Source of the DNA: Thereva unica
Taxonomy: Eukaryota > Arthropoda > Insecta > Diptera > Therevidae
NCBI GenBank assembly: GCA_949987705.1
Contig: CATLJY010000929.1
Coordinates: forward strand, 124,001-188,000
Direction of reading: 5' to 3'
Length of the DNA: 64,000 nucleotides
The translations under genes and the position numbers were made by a program. Below the pieces are notes generated by a model, which did no database searches, was not told the origin of the DNA, and saw nothing but the letters and a program-made list of their open reading frames with translations. Positions 34,036 to 45,169 of the stretch are shown here, one piece after another; the stretch's first letter is position 1; each line of letters opens with the position of its first letter.

Positions 34036-37000
34036 AGTAAAATTTCAACGGAGTTTTATAACATACAAATTTGTTGGTATAACTTGTCATCGTAAAAATA
34101 AATAGTTGACTAGATATTTGCAAAAAACCATTTTTAATAAACTTTTGAGGTGTAATAAATCCATAAATATCAACTTTATAGAAAAAAGTAAAGGCAACAA
34201 ATGTGGGCAATGATAAGCTCAACACACGATATAATCAGTCTTGAAATGAAACGGGGAAAGAAAAAGATGAATTTACATTTTCCGACACTTAAAGCGCTAT
34301 AACTCGTGAAATATTAGCCCAATCTAAAAATAATAAAATCAAAAATTATAGATAATCGTGTGTTCTATAAGTCTTAGGAAGAACTTTTTTATGACGGGCT
34401 AACCGTTAACGAAATATAGTGCAAAGAAAGTGATGTATAAAGTTTGAAGCACTATAACTCCGAACATATTGACTTTACAAAAAAAAGTTCTGAACAAAAA
34501 AGTTAAATCACTTATCTATCTACAAGAAAGATTATGTACATTTTTGTCGTAAAATGCATAGTTTCTGAGATATAGAATTAAACGCGTTGCCCTTCATTGT
34601 AAGTGAAGCATAAGGGTGGGGATGACGCCATTTTGAATTTAAGCTCATAAAAATAATATGTAAAAGCATTTGGTAAAAAAAAGCGCATGTGGTATTTTTT
34701 GCATTACGAAGGCCTTTTTTCGACCTATTTACTGGACTATTAGAGTAGTTACGGAACTGCTTATATTAGAGCAGTTACAAATTACGTTTTACAAAAATAC
34801 GTTAAGAAATGAGTCATCGGGTAAATTCTCACTTGTTTGGGTCTAATTCTGGATTACCCATCTGTCTTCTCTTGTAATGCGTTATTATAAGGGCTCTTCT
34901 CACACAAAGGAAAATATGAGTACCCCTTACCAAGGGACTAGTTATAACAGTGCTTCATCGGTAGGTGCTGCCTAGAATTTCTACTGAAACTCGTAGAAGG
35001 CGCCTTCAATAAATTATTATCGATTACAGCTATCCTAGAATCCCTGCCTCCACTACCTTGCTGCAAACCAGAGATACTCATGTGGATCTTGGAAGAAGTC
35101 AAGTTACCAGAAGGGATAGAATTCTTAGGAAACTGCAGAAAGAAGAAACTAAAGTTTCTGGTAAATGCCTACACGTAATGACCAAGATTATGGAAAGAGC
35201 TTCGTGAGCAGATAAGCTAAAGGCTGTGGCCTATATGAGAAAAAAGAAACAAACTGCCCTTGATTGGCCGTGACGGTGGGGTACCTAGGTGTTGTACTTG
35301 CCTCGTTAATCTGAACTGGAGACTCAATATTGAGGAAACCAAGAAAATGTGTACTGGCAAGAAAAGCCATACGAATATAGCAACATACATATTTGTTATG
35401 ATTGGCAGAGGGTTGATCCCAACCACCGCGGAATACATTTGCAATAACTAGTTAATTTTACAATGTTTTAAGACTCGACCAGGCCAGCTCGATCTGTATT
35501 AAAGAGTCACACAACTTTGCCATTGAACTTTCTTTTGTACACCGTCAAGTTTCTTTTTTAAAAGTTAAAAAAACTGTTTTTCGTCAACTTTGACCACTAT
35601 TTTGAAAATAACACAGGCGGTTCATTTGTTTTGAAAATAGTTCATTGAATTCTACGGAAAATTTCCAGTTTTTTAAATACGTTGGTGGCCTGTTAATAGT
35701 TTTCGCGATATTTCAGACTGATTTACTGGACTATAAAAGATTAAGATCAAGTTATGCGGGATATCAACACCCTACACAAACGTAAAGGTGAATCTACAAA
35801 AATATAATCAACCCATTAACATACTATCCTACAAATTAAAAATATTCATGGACTACGAAGTAATACAACACTAATATCACATCCACAAATTCTAGTCACT
35901 CGTTTTTTTACCGGAAATTGCTTAGTAATAAATAAACATTAAAACTTCTAGAAGCGACATCACGTACGCCTTATTTATCCGATATAAAAGCGTTTATCTT
36001 TTAATATTTTGAATACACTTTATTCTCTTCTTATCGAAAACCCCAGAACTGAACAAACCATGGAGTAAAAAGCGAACTCCAAGACGCCAACAAAGTCAAT
36101 AAAAATTCCAAGGATCCTGAATACTCTCACGTATCGCTCCTAAGTCCTTGAAAGAAAAATACTCTGAAACATTGAAAAACGTTTCGGTATTTGATTAAAT
36201 TTATTTTAAACGAATTAATCTCAAATGTCAAGACTAAGCTCAAAACTCGGTTCAATATATGCTAAACGAATGAAAAAATGTTGAGTTACACAAAAACTAG
36301 AAAAGTCAACAAAACACTTCTATAATAATTTTACTCAAATCCTGGCATAAAGCACTTTTAATTAATGCCTGAAAGTGCACGCTCTAACAATGTGTGCTCT
36401 TGTCCACTTATGAAATGAATCCTGGTTCGTTGGTTAATTAGTTTCCAATCCGGATGAATTTTTTGCAGCATCCAACCGCAAATTATGACTGTATGATGAA
36501 ACATCTATCATCGACTTTATGGACCACATAGAACTTCAATATAATCCGTATTGGCAATTTTTATCGTTTTCAGTTCAATATATATTGTAGGTATATATTT
36601 TTCTAGATTTTTTTTAGCCCGATACATGGGTAAAACTTCAATTGCTTCTCTGAACGAAATGTCAGTTCCACCACAAAAGGATTGGTCGGATGCCAGGAAG
36701 ATCCAGTATGGTGGTTATTTCATGAAATGAACATGAAGTTTGTAACCACAATTTTCGATGGTTTGAAGGGTAGTAAAGTGAATTCCGGCCGGATGGAAAA
36801 TAGATTAAAAAGGAATAGGGCTACGCTGAAAAAATATTAAAATCATTCTTCAACCACATTTCAATTGAGTCGGAGTTTTTATAACATGTATATTTTTTCA
36901 TCGTTATTTTATCCTCTACTCTTTTCTGTGGCAACTAATTTGTTTGCGTTGTAATTTTTATAAATATTTAACTAGGAACGTTTTTTGCTTGTTAGTAGTC

Positions 37001-37302
37001 TTCCAGCCGGGTAACCAGAATTAGTAGGTATATTTTTGCGGTAACAAAAAAAATCAAATATATCCCTGGGCTACCGATTGCAGAATTTTGTTGTACTAAT
37101 CCTCCAGTCCATGGAAATGGTACCTCCTACTTTCCTTAGAAATTAGCAATAACAGGTAGCAAGTAATAATAATGAATGAGGTACTATACGTTTTAAGAAA
37201 TGCCGATGTTTGAGTAATGTAATAAAATTGTTTTGCATTTTTTTGCGGTTTTTTATTGCTGTTATGCTATGTTTTACAAGGTACGATATGGTTTAAAATG
37301 AA
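34036..37302. other. 3.3 kb mostly unannotated; one exon-like frame
   Basis: AT-rich. It includes the inverted copy of the 30.93-kb block at 34917-34980 and an open minus-strand frame at 36520-36714 (described separately). Nothing else is defensible. Confidence 0.4.
36520..36714 (-). other. exon-like open frame, identity unknown
   Basis: Sixty-five codons between stops read WIFLASDQSFCGGTDISFRE, AIEVLPMYRAKKNLEKYIP and TIYIELKTIKIANTDYIEVL. The mixture of hydrophobic and charged residues looks like real protein, and might suit a first exon region of a cytochrome P450 (the pattern before the membrane-proximal beta sheet), but no P450 signature such as the heme loop is visible. It may equally be a pseudogene or chance. 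Confidence 0.25.
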
Positions 37303-37326
37303 ATTCTTTGAATAACAACATGTATT

Positions 37327-37590
37327 CTTCTTCTTCTTCGATGGCTCTACAGCCCAATTCGAGCCTTGGCCTCCATCAGTTTCTTCCTCCAGACGTCTCT
37401 CTGCTCCGCAGCTTGTCTCCAGTTTCTTGTTTTGAGCAGTTTTGCTGCTTCGGCCTTAACATTATCTTCCCACCTTAACCGTGGTTTGCCAACTGGTCTT
37501 TTGCCATCTGGTAGTAGATACAGGGCTTTTTTTGGTATCCTTGAGTCATCCAACGTAAACGTAGTAGTTTGGCATGGGTCGAAAGTTTAC
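37327..37590 (-). mobile_element. 264-bp 5'-truncated LINE insertion with long TSD
   Basis: The minus strand reads DDSRIPKKALYLLPDGKRPV then GKPRLRWEDNVKAEAAKLLK and ends MEAKARIGL, the C-terminus of a relative of LINE-C. The 3' end is a (GAA)n tail (CTTCTTCTTCTTC on plus at 37326). It is bracketed by direct repeats ATTCTTTGAATAACAACATG (37303 on) and ATTCTTTGAACAACATGTAT (37591 on), a target duplication of about 21-24 bp with one small indel. Confidence 0.88.
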
Positions 37591-37611
37591 ATTCTTTGAA
37601 CAACATGTATT

Positions 37612-38401
37612 AGTTGCTCCAATTTTTTAAAATAATTTGTGTTAGGGCTGCATAAAAATGTGCTACATTCTGTTGTGATAACTATCTTGCAAATTTTCTG
37701 TAAGATGTACCGTTTCGGAGATATAGAGGAAAAACCATTTGCACACGTTTTTCACGATTTGGGCCAAATGGGGGGGGGGGTTAGAATCCCGAAAACTCAA
37801 ACTTAAGCTCACACTGACCGCCCCTACACATCCCAAAAATAAAATCTTGTCCTGCATTTTTGCAATGTTAAAGTACCATTTCCATGGACTAGATGGATTA
37901 GTGTATTTTTTTGGAGATCGAAAATATTAATAATATTCAACAAGATTTTCTTTGTAATATTTATAAGAGAAAACCTAGTCCTGTTTACTGGTTAGATGGC
38001 CATCGGTTATTACATTAGAGCAAATAGATGTGGAGAAACAATTGTTTAACTTCCACGCTAGATTTAAGTTGGAAGGGCTTCGAATTTCTGTTGTATGTAA
38101 ACTTCTAAAACCATTGGAAATGGGTATTAATATTAATTTTATAGTATTATTTCCCTATAGTAGGGGAGCCCAAGCGGGGATTTTGGAATTTACTCAAGCG
38201 CGGCCAATTAACATATGGAGGGATACCTTGCACCCTGTTGAGTGCCTTGACCATCTCTAATCATATAAAGCATATGTCAAAACCCACGATACTGGGACAC
38301 GAAAATTCGTAACGGCGAGGCTGGATATTTTGATTCGCTCTTGTCCTCAGATAATATATACCTACTGTATAATCAATGGACATTGGTAAACTTGTCTAGT
38401 C
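37612..38401. other. unannotated stretch with a G-run
   Basis: A homopolymer of about 11 G near 37770 and otherwise AT-rich sequence. No gene seen. Confidence 0.4.
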
Positions 38402-39531
38402 TATTTTTTATTTATTTATTTATTTAGTCTACTGAATACAAAAATTCTTACAGACTAGAACTAATTACAGGAATTATAATAATAGGAATTATAATAATAT
38501 AACTTATATAAAAACTTATAAATTATAGTAAATTTTGCCAAACTTAACCGCAAAGCTCTTTAACAATGGTTTTAAACTTATCTCGACTGACATGCATTTC
38601 AATTTTACTGTAAATATTATTAAAAGTTTTTGCACAATGAGTAATAGGATCATGCTGTCCATAAGAAGTTCGGTGAAAAGGAATACGTAAGAAATTATAA
38701 TATCTTAACGATGGCCCAGGAACATGAATATTAAATAGAGCAACAAGTTCAGGGGAACGAATTTCAAAACACAAAACATCCCTAACAAACATAATACAGA
38801 AAACTTTCCTTCTTGATTCCAACGTCTGTAGCCCAAGAAGAAGGCATCTAGTAAGATAGGGGGGAGGTTCACTCCAACGGAAACTACGCAATGCAGTGCT
38901 GGGCATTCCTATGCCCGCGGGCAAATGAGCTTTAAAGCTCTGAATATGTATACGAAGTCAAATGACTCGAATATGCACAAAAAAGCATATCAGCCTTTAA
39001 GGCCCGGTTTCATCGACACGGATATATCCATGGATAATAAATATCTTGGATATTCTGTCGGATATTTGGTGCGTTTCATCGACCGGGATAATTGATTTCT
39101 CCATATTCGAAAGTCTATGTTATTTTCGGACATAGAATTCGAACATAGAGTCAGCTGTTATTGTTTTTCGATATCCCGGTAGGGAAGAGGGAAGTGCGGT
39201 TATGTTGACATAAGGTAACAATTGAATCTTCTCGACCACATGTAATAAAACAACTAGATCGTGCAAACTTAATCAGTGTATCATCTGTGTGTTTCAAAAA
39301 TATTAATTAGCCTAGTTTCTCAGTAAATATCAATGATTTTATAACCAAAAACAATTTTCTCATATTAATTTTTATCAGTGGAAACGTCTTGATCAGCATT
39401 ATTTGAAATCAGTTTTTGCTTGCTATGTCATTGTGGTTTCTCAAGTTTTCTCAAGTTCTGTGCTTGTTGGCTAGTTAATTAATAAACAGCAACAACAATA
39501 ATAAGTTAAACTTAAAAAAATAACATCAAAT

Positions 39532-40379
39532 ATGGCTTTCGCGAAAAGAAATAAATCGAAGCATATTACTCCAAATGACAAAGAAATTCTGATATCTCTA
39601 ATTCTTCAGCATAAAAACGTCATAGAGAACAAACAAACAGATAAAGTTTCTCTAAACGAAAAGCACAAAGTATGGGAAGATATCACCCAGCAATTTAACA
39701 GCATAAGTGCAGTAAAAAAATCTACAGAGCAACTGAAAGTATTTTACAAAAATTGCAAGTCAGATATGAAAAAGCATCTAGCCGAAAATAGGAGAGAGAA
39801 CTGCAAAACTGGTGGAGGCAAACGAACAACTCCTGGAATAAACGAAGCCGATCCTTTATTGGCTCTTGTGCAAGAACAAACTGCCACAGTCCCCAATCCT
39901 TTTGATTCTGACAGGGAATTCTATCTTGAAGAAATTGAGGTATAACGAGTAATTTTTTATAATAATTCAATATTTTGTCATTTTGATTTCAGATACTATC
40001 TCCACAAAGTCTAGATTCATTAGAGAAAACTATGGGTGATGATGTAGTGAGTAAACTTAATTTTATATAATACGAATAGATACTAATGTGCATACGAACT
40101 AAGTAGCTGGCTGAAGATGAAGAAAATGAGGGTACTACAGAATCCACCTCAAAGCGGCCTCAACCATCAGGACCAGCGGCACACTTACGTAGAGAGCAAA
40201 GTCGAAGAACCAAAAAAACCATTAGACAAAACGAACATACAACAAAAATCCTTTTAGAAATTGCTGAATTAAAGAAAGAAAAATTAAAGGCAGAGATTGA
40301 AAAAACAAAAGCTAAAATAGAGGTATATGAGCTAAAACGGAAAGTGTTGCAGGAAATAATTGACAATGCTCCGAAATGA
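39532..40379 (+). CDS. Harbinger Myb/SANT-like accessory protein (244 aa, 3 exons)
   Basis: Exons are 39532-39939, 39993-40046 and 40107-40379, joined by GT-AG introns of 53 and 60 bp in frame; the last codon before the stop is K (NAPK). The N-terminal part (roughly residues 10-80: DKEILISLILQHKNVIENK, VWEDITQQFNSISAVKK, EQLKVFYKNCKSDMKK) fits a Myb/SANT-like DNA-binding domain. The C-terminal third is a highly charged coiled coil (ELKKEKLKAEIEKTKAKIEV). In this superfamily the partner helps carry the transposase to the nucleus and to the element ends. The start is the first ATG, after an in-frame-free leader. No premature stop. Confidence 0.85.
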
Positions 40380-40576
40380 GTTTCCTATTATTGATAATTT
40401 TTTACAATTTGCCTGTGAAATCCTTTTATTTTGTTATTGGAATTGAATTCCAGTTAGATTTATTATTTATCTGAATTATTTTGTTTTTATTTAATTTAAG
40501 AAAGAAAGAAATAATGAATTTATGTTTTACTATATAAATATATTATATTGTTGCGGTATTACAAATTTTTTCTAAT

Positions 40577-41912
40577 TTACGTAAAGAAATTATTTATTAT
40601 CTCTCGTCTTTGAGCAAAATCATTGCTGCGATGGATACTGTTTTCTGACGAGGGCGGTATTTGTGGATCAGTATCTTCTGGAATAATTTCTATGGGTACA
40701 TCAGATTCTGGGACTGGTCGATCTCTTAGCATATTATGGAGAACCGCAGTGGCAACGATATCGACTACATGATTTTCCACCTTTCGCCGACTTTCTGAAA
40801 ACATCCCAATATAATTACCTTGTAAATTAGTGATATAAAAGGACTTACTGACACCCATTACTGGAAACCGTCTTTTCCAGACTCCAATTGTTCTTTCGAC
40901 AATGAGACGGGTACGAATAAATGCTTCTTGATATCGTCGCTCTGCAGGAGTTGCTGGATTCGCTAGTGGCGTCAATAAATACCTTTTACAAGCGTACCCA
41001 GAATCTCCAAGGATGACAGAATCACCAAACTCTCGGCTCTCTAACCGTGTTTTAATGGCCGAAAAATTAAAAATGCTCTGGTCATGATTACTACCAGGCC
41101 ATCTAAAGGAATGAAATATAAATATTGATTATTATATGCATAAAAGTAGCTTTAACAATACCAACCGAGCAACAATATCAATAATTTTCATATCTGCGTC
41201 AACAACAATTTGAGTGTTGATGGAAAATATGCCTTTTCGGTTCCGGTACAGCTCAGCATTGATTCCGCCTGGAGATTCAATTGCAATGTGAGTCCCTGAA
41301 AAGAGTTTCATTATGAGAATGCATAAATTAGTTAATTTGCACAAAGTAAAATTATATCAACCTAAAATTAATCAACGTACCATCTATGACACCAACAGTT
41401 TTGGGGATTCCTGCAATGGCATAAAACTTTCTTTTTGTAGAGTTTAGTTCATCTCTTGTTCGGGGAAATACAATCCACTGCGCAGCTAATTCAGCAATTG
41501 CTCGAGATGTTCTACATAGCACTCTGCAGACAGTTCCCTTTGATACTCTAAAGTTATCCGCCAATAGCATTTGCATAGAACCAGTGGCATAATATCTGAG
41601 AAGAATTAAAAGCTGCTCATACGCAGTCACTGGATAGTTCCTCCCATCTGAATATGATAATTTATCATGCAACTGGGCAGCCAATTCCTGGACCTTCTGT
41701 CTTGGAAGGCGAAATCTACGTTCAAACTCTTCTTCATTCAGATGGTCAAAAGTATTGTGGTAGTAAAAAGTTTTACTTTTCCTACTGGATGTGCGCATTG
41801 CTGCATCCAGTTCGTTGAAAAACTCATTTTCGTCCTCACTTGGTGTATCACTACTTGAACTTGTGTCGAACAATTCAATATAGTCAATAGTTCTTACATC
41901 TAAAAAGGACAT
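40577..41912 (-). CDS. HARBI1-type DDE transposase (395 aa, 3 exons, apparently intact)
   Basis: Exons on the minus strand are 41912-41381, 41295-41166 and 41102-40577, totalling 1188 nt with phase kept across both GT-AG introns. After an acidic N-terminus comes a helix-turn-helix region (EEEFERRFRLPRQKVQELAA; VSKGTVCRVLCRTSRAIAEL). The catalytic residues are D177 in GVIDGTHI, D254 in LGDSGY and E290 in IVERTIGVW. Exactly 35 residues lie between D254 and E290, the DD35E spacing. SNHDQSIF and AVLHNMLRD motifs are also standard. The enzyme would cut at element ends and join to TWA targets. Transcript evidence would be needed to confirm splicing. Confidence 0.9.
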
Positions 41913-41934
41913 ACAAATGAAAATCTATCTTAAG

Positions 41935-42260
41935 GGGCCCATACACGGTCGAAAAATTTGCGCAAAGCAGCCCGTTGTGCAAACATTTTTCCCGTGTATG
42001 GAGCGGTTTGATGTGTTGCGCATCTGTTTAAAAAAATTCAAACGCGTTTGAAAATTTTTCTGCAATGGTGATGATGGTGCATTTTAAAGTCATTTCCTGC
42101 AAAACTTGCAATTATAATTGCCAAGCACGCAGATTCAGACATATTTTTCCACGAAAACATAAACGCCACTGAAGTTTGTGTAACTCGTTGTGTAGTGTAA
42201 GGAACTCACATTTTTTGGTAAACCAAAATTTGCGCAAATTGTTCGTTCGTGTATGGGCCC
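41935..42260. mobile_element. MITE with GGGCCCATACACG TIR, 22 bp upstream of the transposase ATG
   Basis: 41935-41947 GGGCCCATACACG is the inverse of 42248-42260, and similarity continues to TTTGCGCAAA on both sides. It is 326 bp with no coding frame. The TSD is not clear (TAAG left, ATAG right). It separates the transposase start codon from its presumed promoter in the right end of the Harbinger element. Confidence 0.8.
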
Positions 42261-44954
42261 ATAGTTATGTAATTATTATTTTTTAATACCATCTTGCGTT
42301 TCTCCTGTACTCATCTTGACAAATTCTCTTCTTATATATATCACTTTTCAAAAATAAAATGCAACGGTTTTTTTTATTAACGTCAAACATAATTTTCGAA
42401 ATTTCGAACATCAGGCATACAAAATGAGGTTATGTTCATCGGATATTTTTACGACCAACACAACGCAGTCGTATTTTTATCCGACCAAGATATATCCAGG
42501 TTGGTGAAATGGATATATCCGGTCTTATTATTATCCGGGTCGATGAAACCGGGCCTAAGACTTCATGCGAGTGGAAGCGTATTTTGAGCGACTTTGTGCT
42601 CATATACTGGATAACAGTGTGAAGCTTTAGAAAGCTTTTGATAGCTTTTACACAAATGCATTTCTTTAGCTGTGTAGGTTTGCCCGCCACTGACGCAATG
42701 CATAACGAGTAAAATTTCTTTGAATAGACTCAATACGTTTAACATGAATTCCAAAATAAGGGCACCAGACAACAGAAGCATACTCTAAAAGAGATCGCAC
42801 TAGCGACACATAAAGAGTCTTCAGAGTATAACAATCACGAAAGTCCGTCGCATTTCTCTTTATAAAACCAAGCATTTTATACGCCTTAGACGTGACAAAA
42901 TCAACATGAAGGGAACAATCAAGTTTAGAATCAAATATAACGCCCAAATCTTTAATAAAAGGTGGACGCGCAATCACGACATTATCAACAACATAGTCAA
43001 AACGAAACGGATCACTATTGCGATAGAAAGAAAAGCTGTTACATTTACTTGGATTTAAGAATAAACTATTTCTAGCACACCAATCAGCAAGTCTGTCTAG
43101 ATCAGATTGAATTTGAAGGCAATCTTGATAATTTGTAACTGATTTAAAAATTTTAAGATCATCAGCATATAAAAGACACTGCGAAAAATTAAAAACATTG
43201 ACAATGTCATTAATGAAAATTATAAAGAGAAGTGGACCCAGATGACTACCTTGGGGTACACCAGAGTTGACACTTATCAAACGAGACTCAACTGATTCAA
43301 TTTTAACACGTTGTTTCCTACCGGTGAGGTAAGAATCAATCCATTTACAAAGAGATGAATGAATTCCAAAACATAAAAGTTTCTTTTTAAGAATAGTAAG
43401 ATTGACGCGATCAAAAGCCTTAACAAAATCAGTGTAAACTACATCAACTTGTGACCCATTCTCAATTTCGTTAATAACAAAGTTTTTGAAAAGAGTTAGA
43501 TTTGATGAAGACGATTTACCTGCTACAAAACCATGCTGCTGATGACTAATCGCTTCTTTAATATGGAAATATAATTTACCTTTTACTAAACTTTCAAATT
43601 ATTTCGGCAATGGCAAGAGCTTAGCAATCCCTCTATAATTTTTAATAAAATTGCGTGGCCCTGCCTTATGTAAGGGCTTAATAAACGAGAACTTCCATTC
43701 TTCTAAAAAGCAACCCAGATGTAGAGAAAGATTAAAAATTATCGTCAAAACGGGTGCAAGTGAAATGCAACACCTCTTCAAAAGACAATTAGAAATCATA
43801 TCATCCCCGTAGAAGGTATCATCGTTTAATGAATACAGAGCAGTCTCAATTTCCTCAGTTATAAAAGACAAAGACCCTAGATCAACTACTGATCCAATAT
43901 TATTATATTCATAGTTAATCAACTGAGAAGCGCATGTCGAAAAGCTAGATTCAAAATGGTCCGCAAATAATTCGCAAGTTGACTGAAGATTACACGAAGA
44001 GACATCATCAAGAATCATCTGCAAAGGAAACCCTGAAGACGATCGTTTATTTTTAACAAAAGACCAAAATGCCTTACTATTTTTTTTAATTTTGGATTCA
44101 CATTCCCAGATGTATTGCTTGAACAAATATTTATGCAAAAAATCATATTCTCGGTGAAGGCGCCTAAAATTAGATTCATTAATATGGTTAGAAGATGTTT
44201 TAAATAATTTGTGTGCTTTATTTTTTGCATTTTTTAATCTTAGCAATGCACGTTTAAACCATGGTGGATGATTATTAATCTTATTGCTCTTAAAAGGTAT
44301 GAACATATTAATACCAGCATGAACAATATTTAAAAACGATGAGTATACCAATTTTAAGTCATATGTATGTAAGTCGAGAACATTGAGCCAATGTACCGAA
44401 GAAAAATAACGATTAAGTTTGGCATAATCACCTCTGCGAAAATCAATACGATTACTAGAACTTTCATTAACACTAGCAAATACAAGTACACTAATATCAA
44501 TTACTACAGGTTTGTGATGCAAATCAGGTTTAGTAATAGGATAAAAAACCTCATAAACATTAGAAATTAAATCAACATTTACAAATATTAAATCTAAAAT
44601 TCTATTTAAGCAATTAGCAAAGTGATTAATTTGATTTAAACTACAACTAAGGAGTGTATCAATTAACAATCGTTCCGACTCCTGGGTGACATTCGTGGGA
44701 ATAAGACACAATTCATCATCACACCAAGTCCACTTAATGTTTGGCAAATTAAAGTCGCCCAAACAACATAAAAAATCGTCCGAATGAATAGAACGAAAAA
44801 GCTCCTTTATATTGTCAGAATGCATTTCGTACATTAATGGTGAACTGGCGGGAGGTATATAGCTGACAAGCAAGCAAGAGTTAACCCTTCTAGCACAGAA
44901 GGCGCACTTTTCAGCTAAGCATGAAAATCTATATATACATACACATACATACAT

Positions 44955-44960
44955 ATATAT

Positions 44961-45050
<90 letters not shown>
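44955..45050. repeat. (TA)n microsatellite between direct repeats
   Basis: About 90 bp of nearly pure TA. It is flanked by two similar 28-bp direct repeats, CCTTCTAGCACAGAAGGCGC (44887 on) and CCTTCTAACACAGAAGGCAC (45064 on), each with a CCTTCT/AGAAGG stem. The open frame through it (repeated Tyr-Ile) is an artefact. Confidence 0.92.
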
Positions 45051-45054
<4 letters not shown>

Positions 45055-45169
45055 TAGAGTTTCCCTTCTAACACAGAAGGCACACTTCCCAGCAGGGCTG
45101 AGAAATATTTACCACTGCCGTGGCTCAGCTGAGACATGCAAACATAAAATATTAGTAACATAAAAATTA

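Larger units (their letters stand above)
39001..42555. mobile_element. complete PIF/Harbinger transposon (3555 bp)
   Basis: Ends are GGCCCGGTTTCATCGACACG and, inverted, GGCCCGGTTTCATCGACCCG, with GGATATATCC motifs repeated just inside. The TSD is TAA (38998-39000 and 42556-42558), as expected for PIF/Harbinger. It encodes both proteins typical of the superfamily: a Myb/SANT-like protein (plus) and the DDE nuclease (minus), convergent with about 200 bp between their stops. Both frames are open after splicing, which makes it a candidate autonomous element. One MITE (41935-42260) lies upstream of the transposase ATG. Confidence 0.93.
38894..42692. mobile_element. hAT mini-element with 8-bp TSD ACGCAATG, itself interrupted
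   Basis: The left end CAGTGCTGGGCATTCCTA and the inverted right end CAGTGGCGGGCAAACCTA are hAT-like. The 8-bp target duplication ACGCAATG is perfect (38886-38893 and 42693-42700). Taking out the Harbinger transposon inside leaves only about 240 bp, so this was a non-autonomous hAT element, inserted into LINE-F within codons for YALR. Confidence 0.92.
38402..44906 (-). mobile_element. CR1/Jockey-type LINE-F, 5' truncated, split by nest 2
   Basis: The minus-strand coding is LVSYIPPASSPLMYEMHSDN then CLGDFNLPNIKWTW (end of endonuclease), RILDLIFVNVDLI, FWSFVKNKRSSSGFPLQMIL, EEWKFSFIKPLHKAGPRNFI, a frameshift near 43600, HGFVAGKSSSSN, YTDFVKAFDRVNL, SGVPQGSHLGPLLFIIFIND, LLYADDLKIF and FTRYALR at about 42690. 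The next residues, SFRWSEPPPYLTRCLLLGLQ, lie at 38885, 3.8 kb away. The stop is near 38544 and the 3' tail is (TAAA)n at 38405-38425. The reading frame continues exactly if the 38894-42692 insertion and one TSD copy are removed. Confidence 0.88.

Noticed and set aside
37760..37780. G-quadruplex from the G-run
   Set aside because: A single homopolymer run, not four separated G tracts; no regulatory context.
44900..45161. N-terminal extension of the 520-codon frame (Tyr-Ile repeats)
   Set aside because: The frame runs through a TA microsatellite and has no homology upstream of SCLLVSYIPPA; it is not part of the LINE protein.
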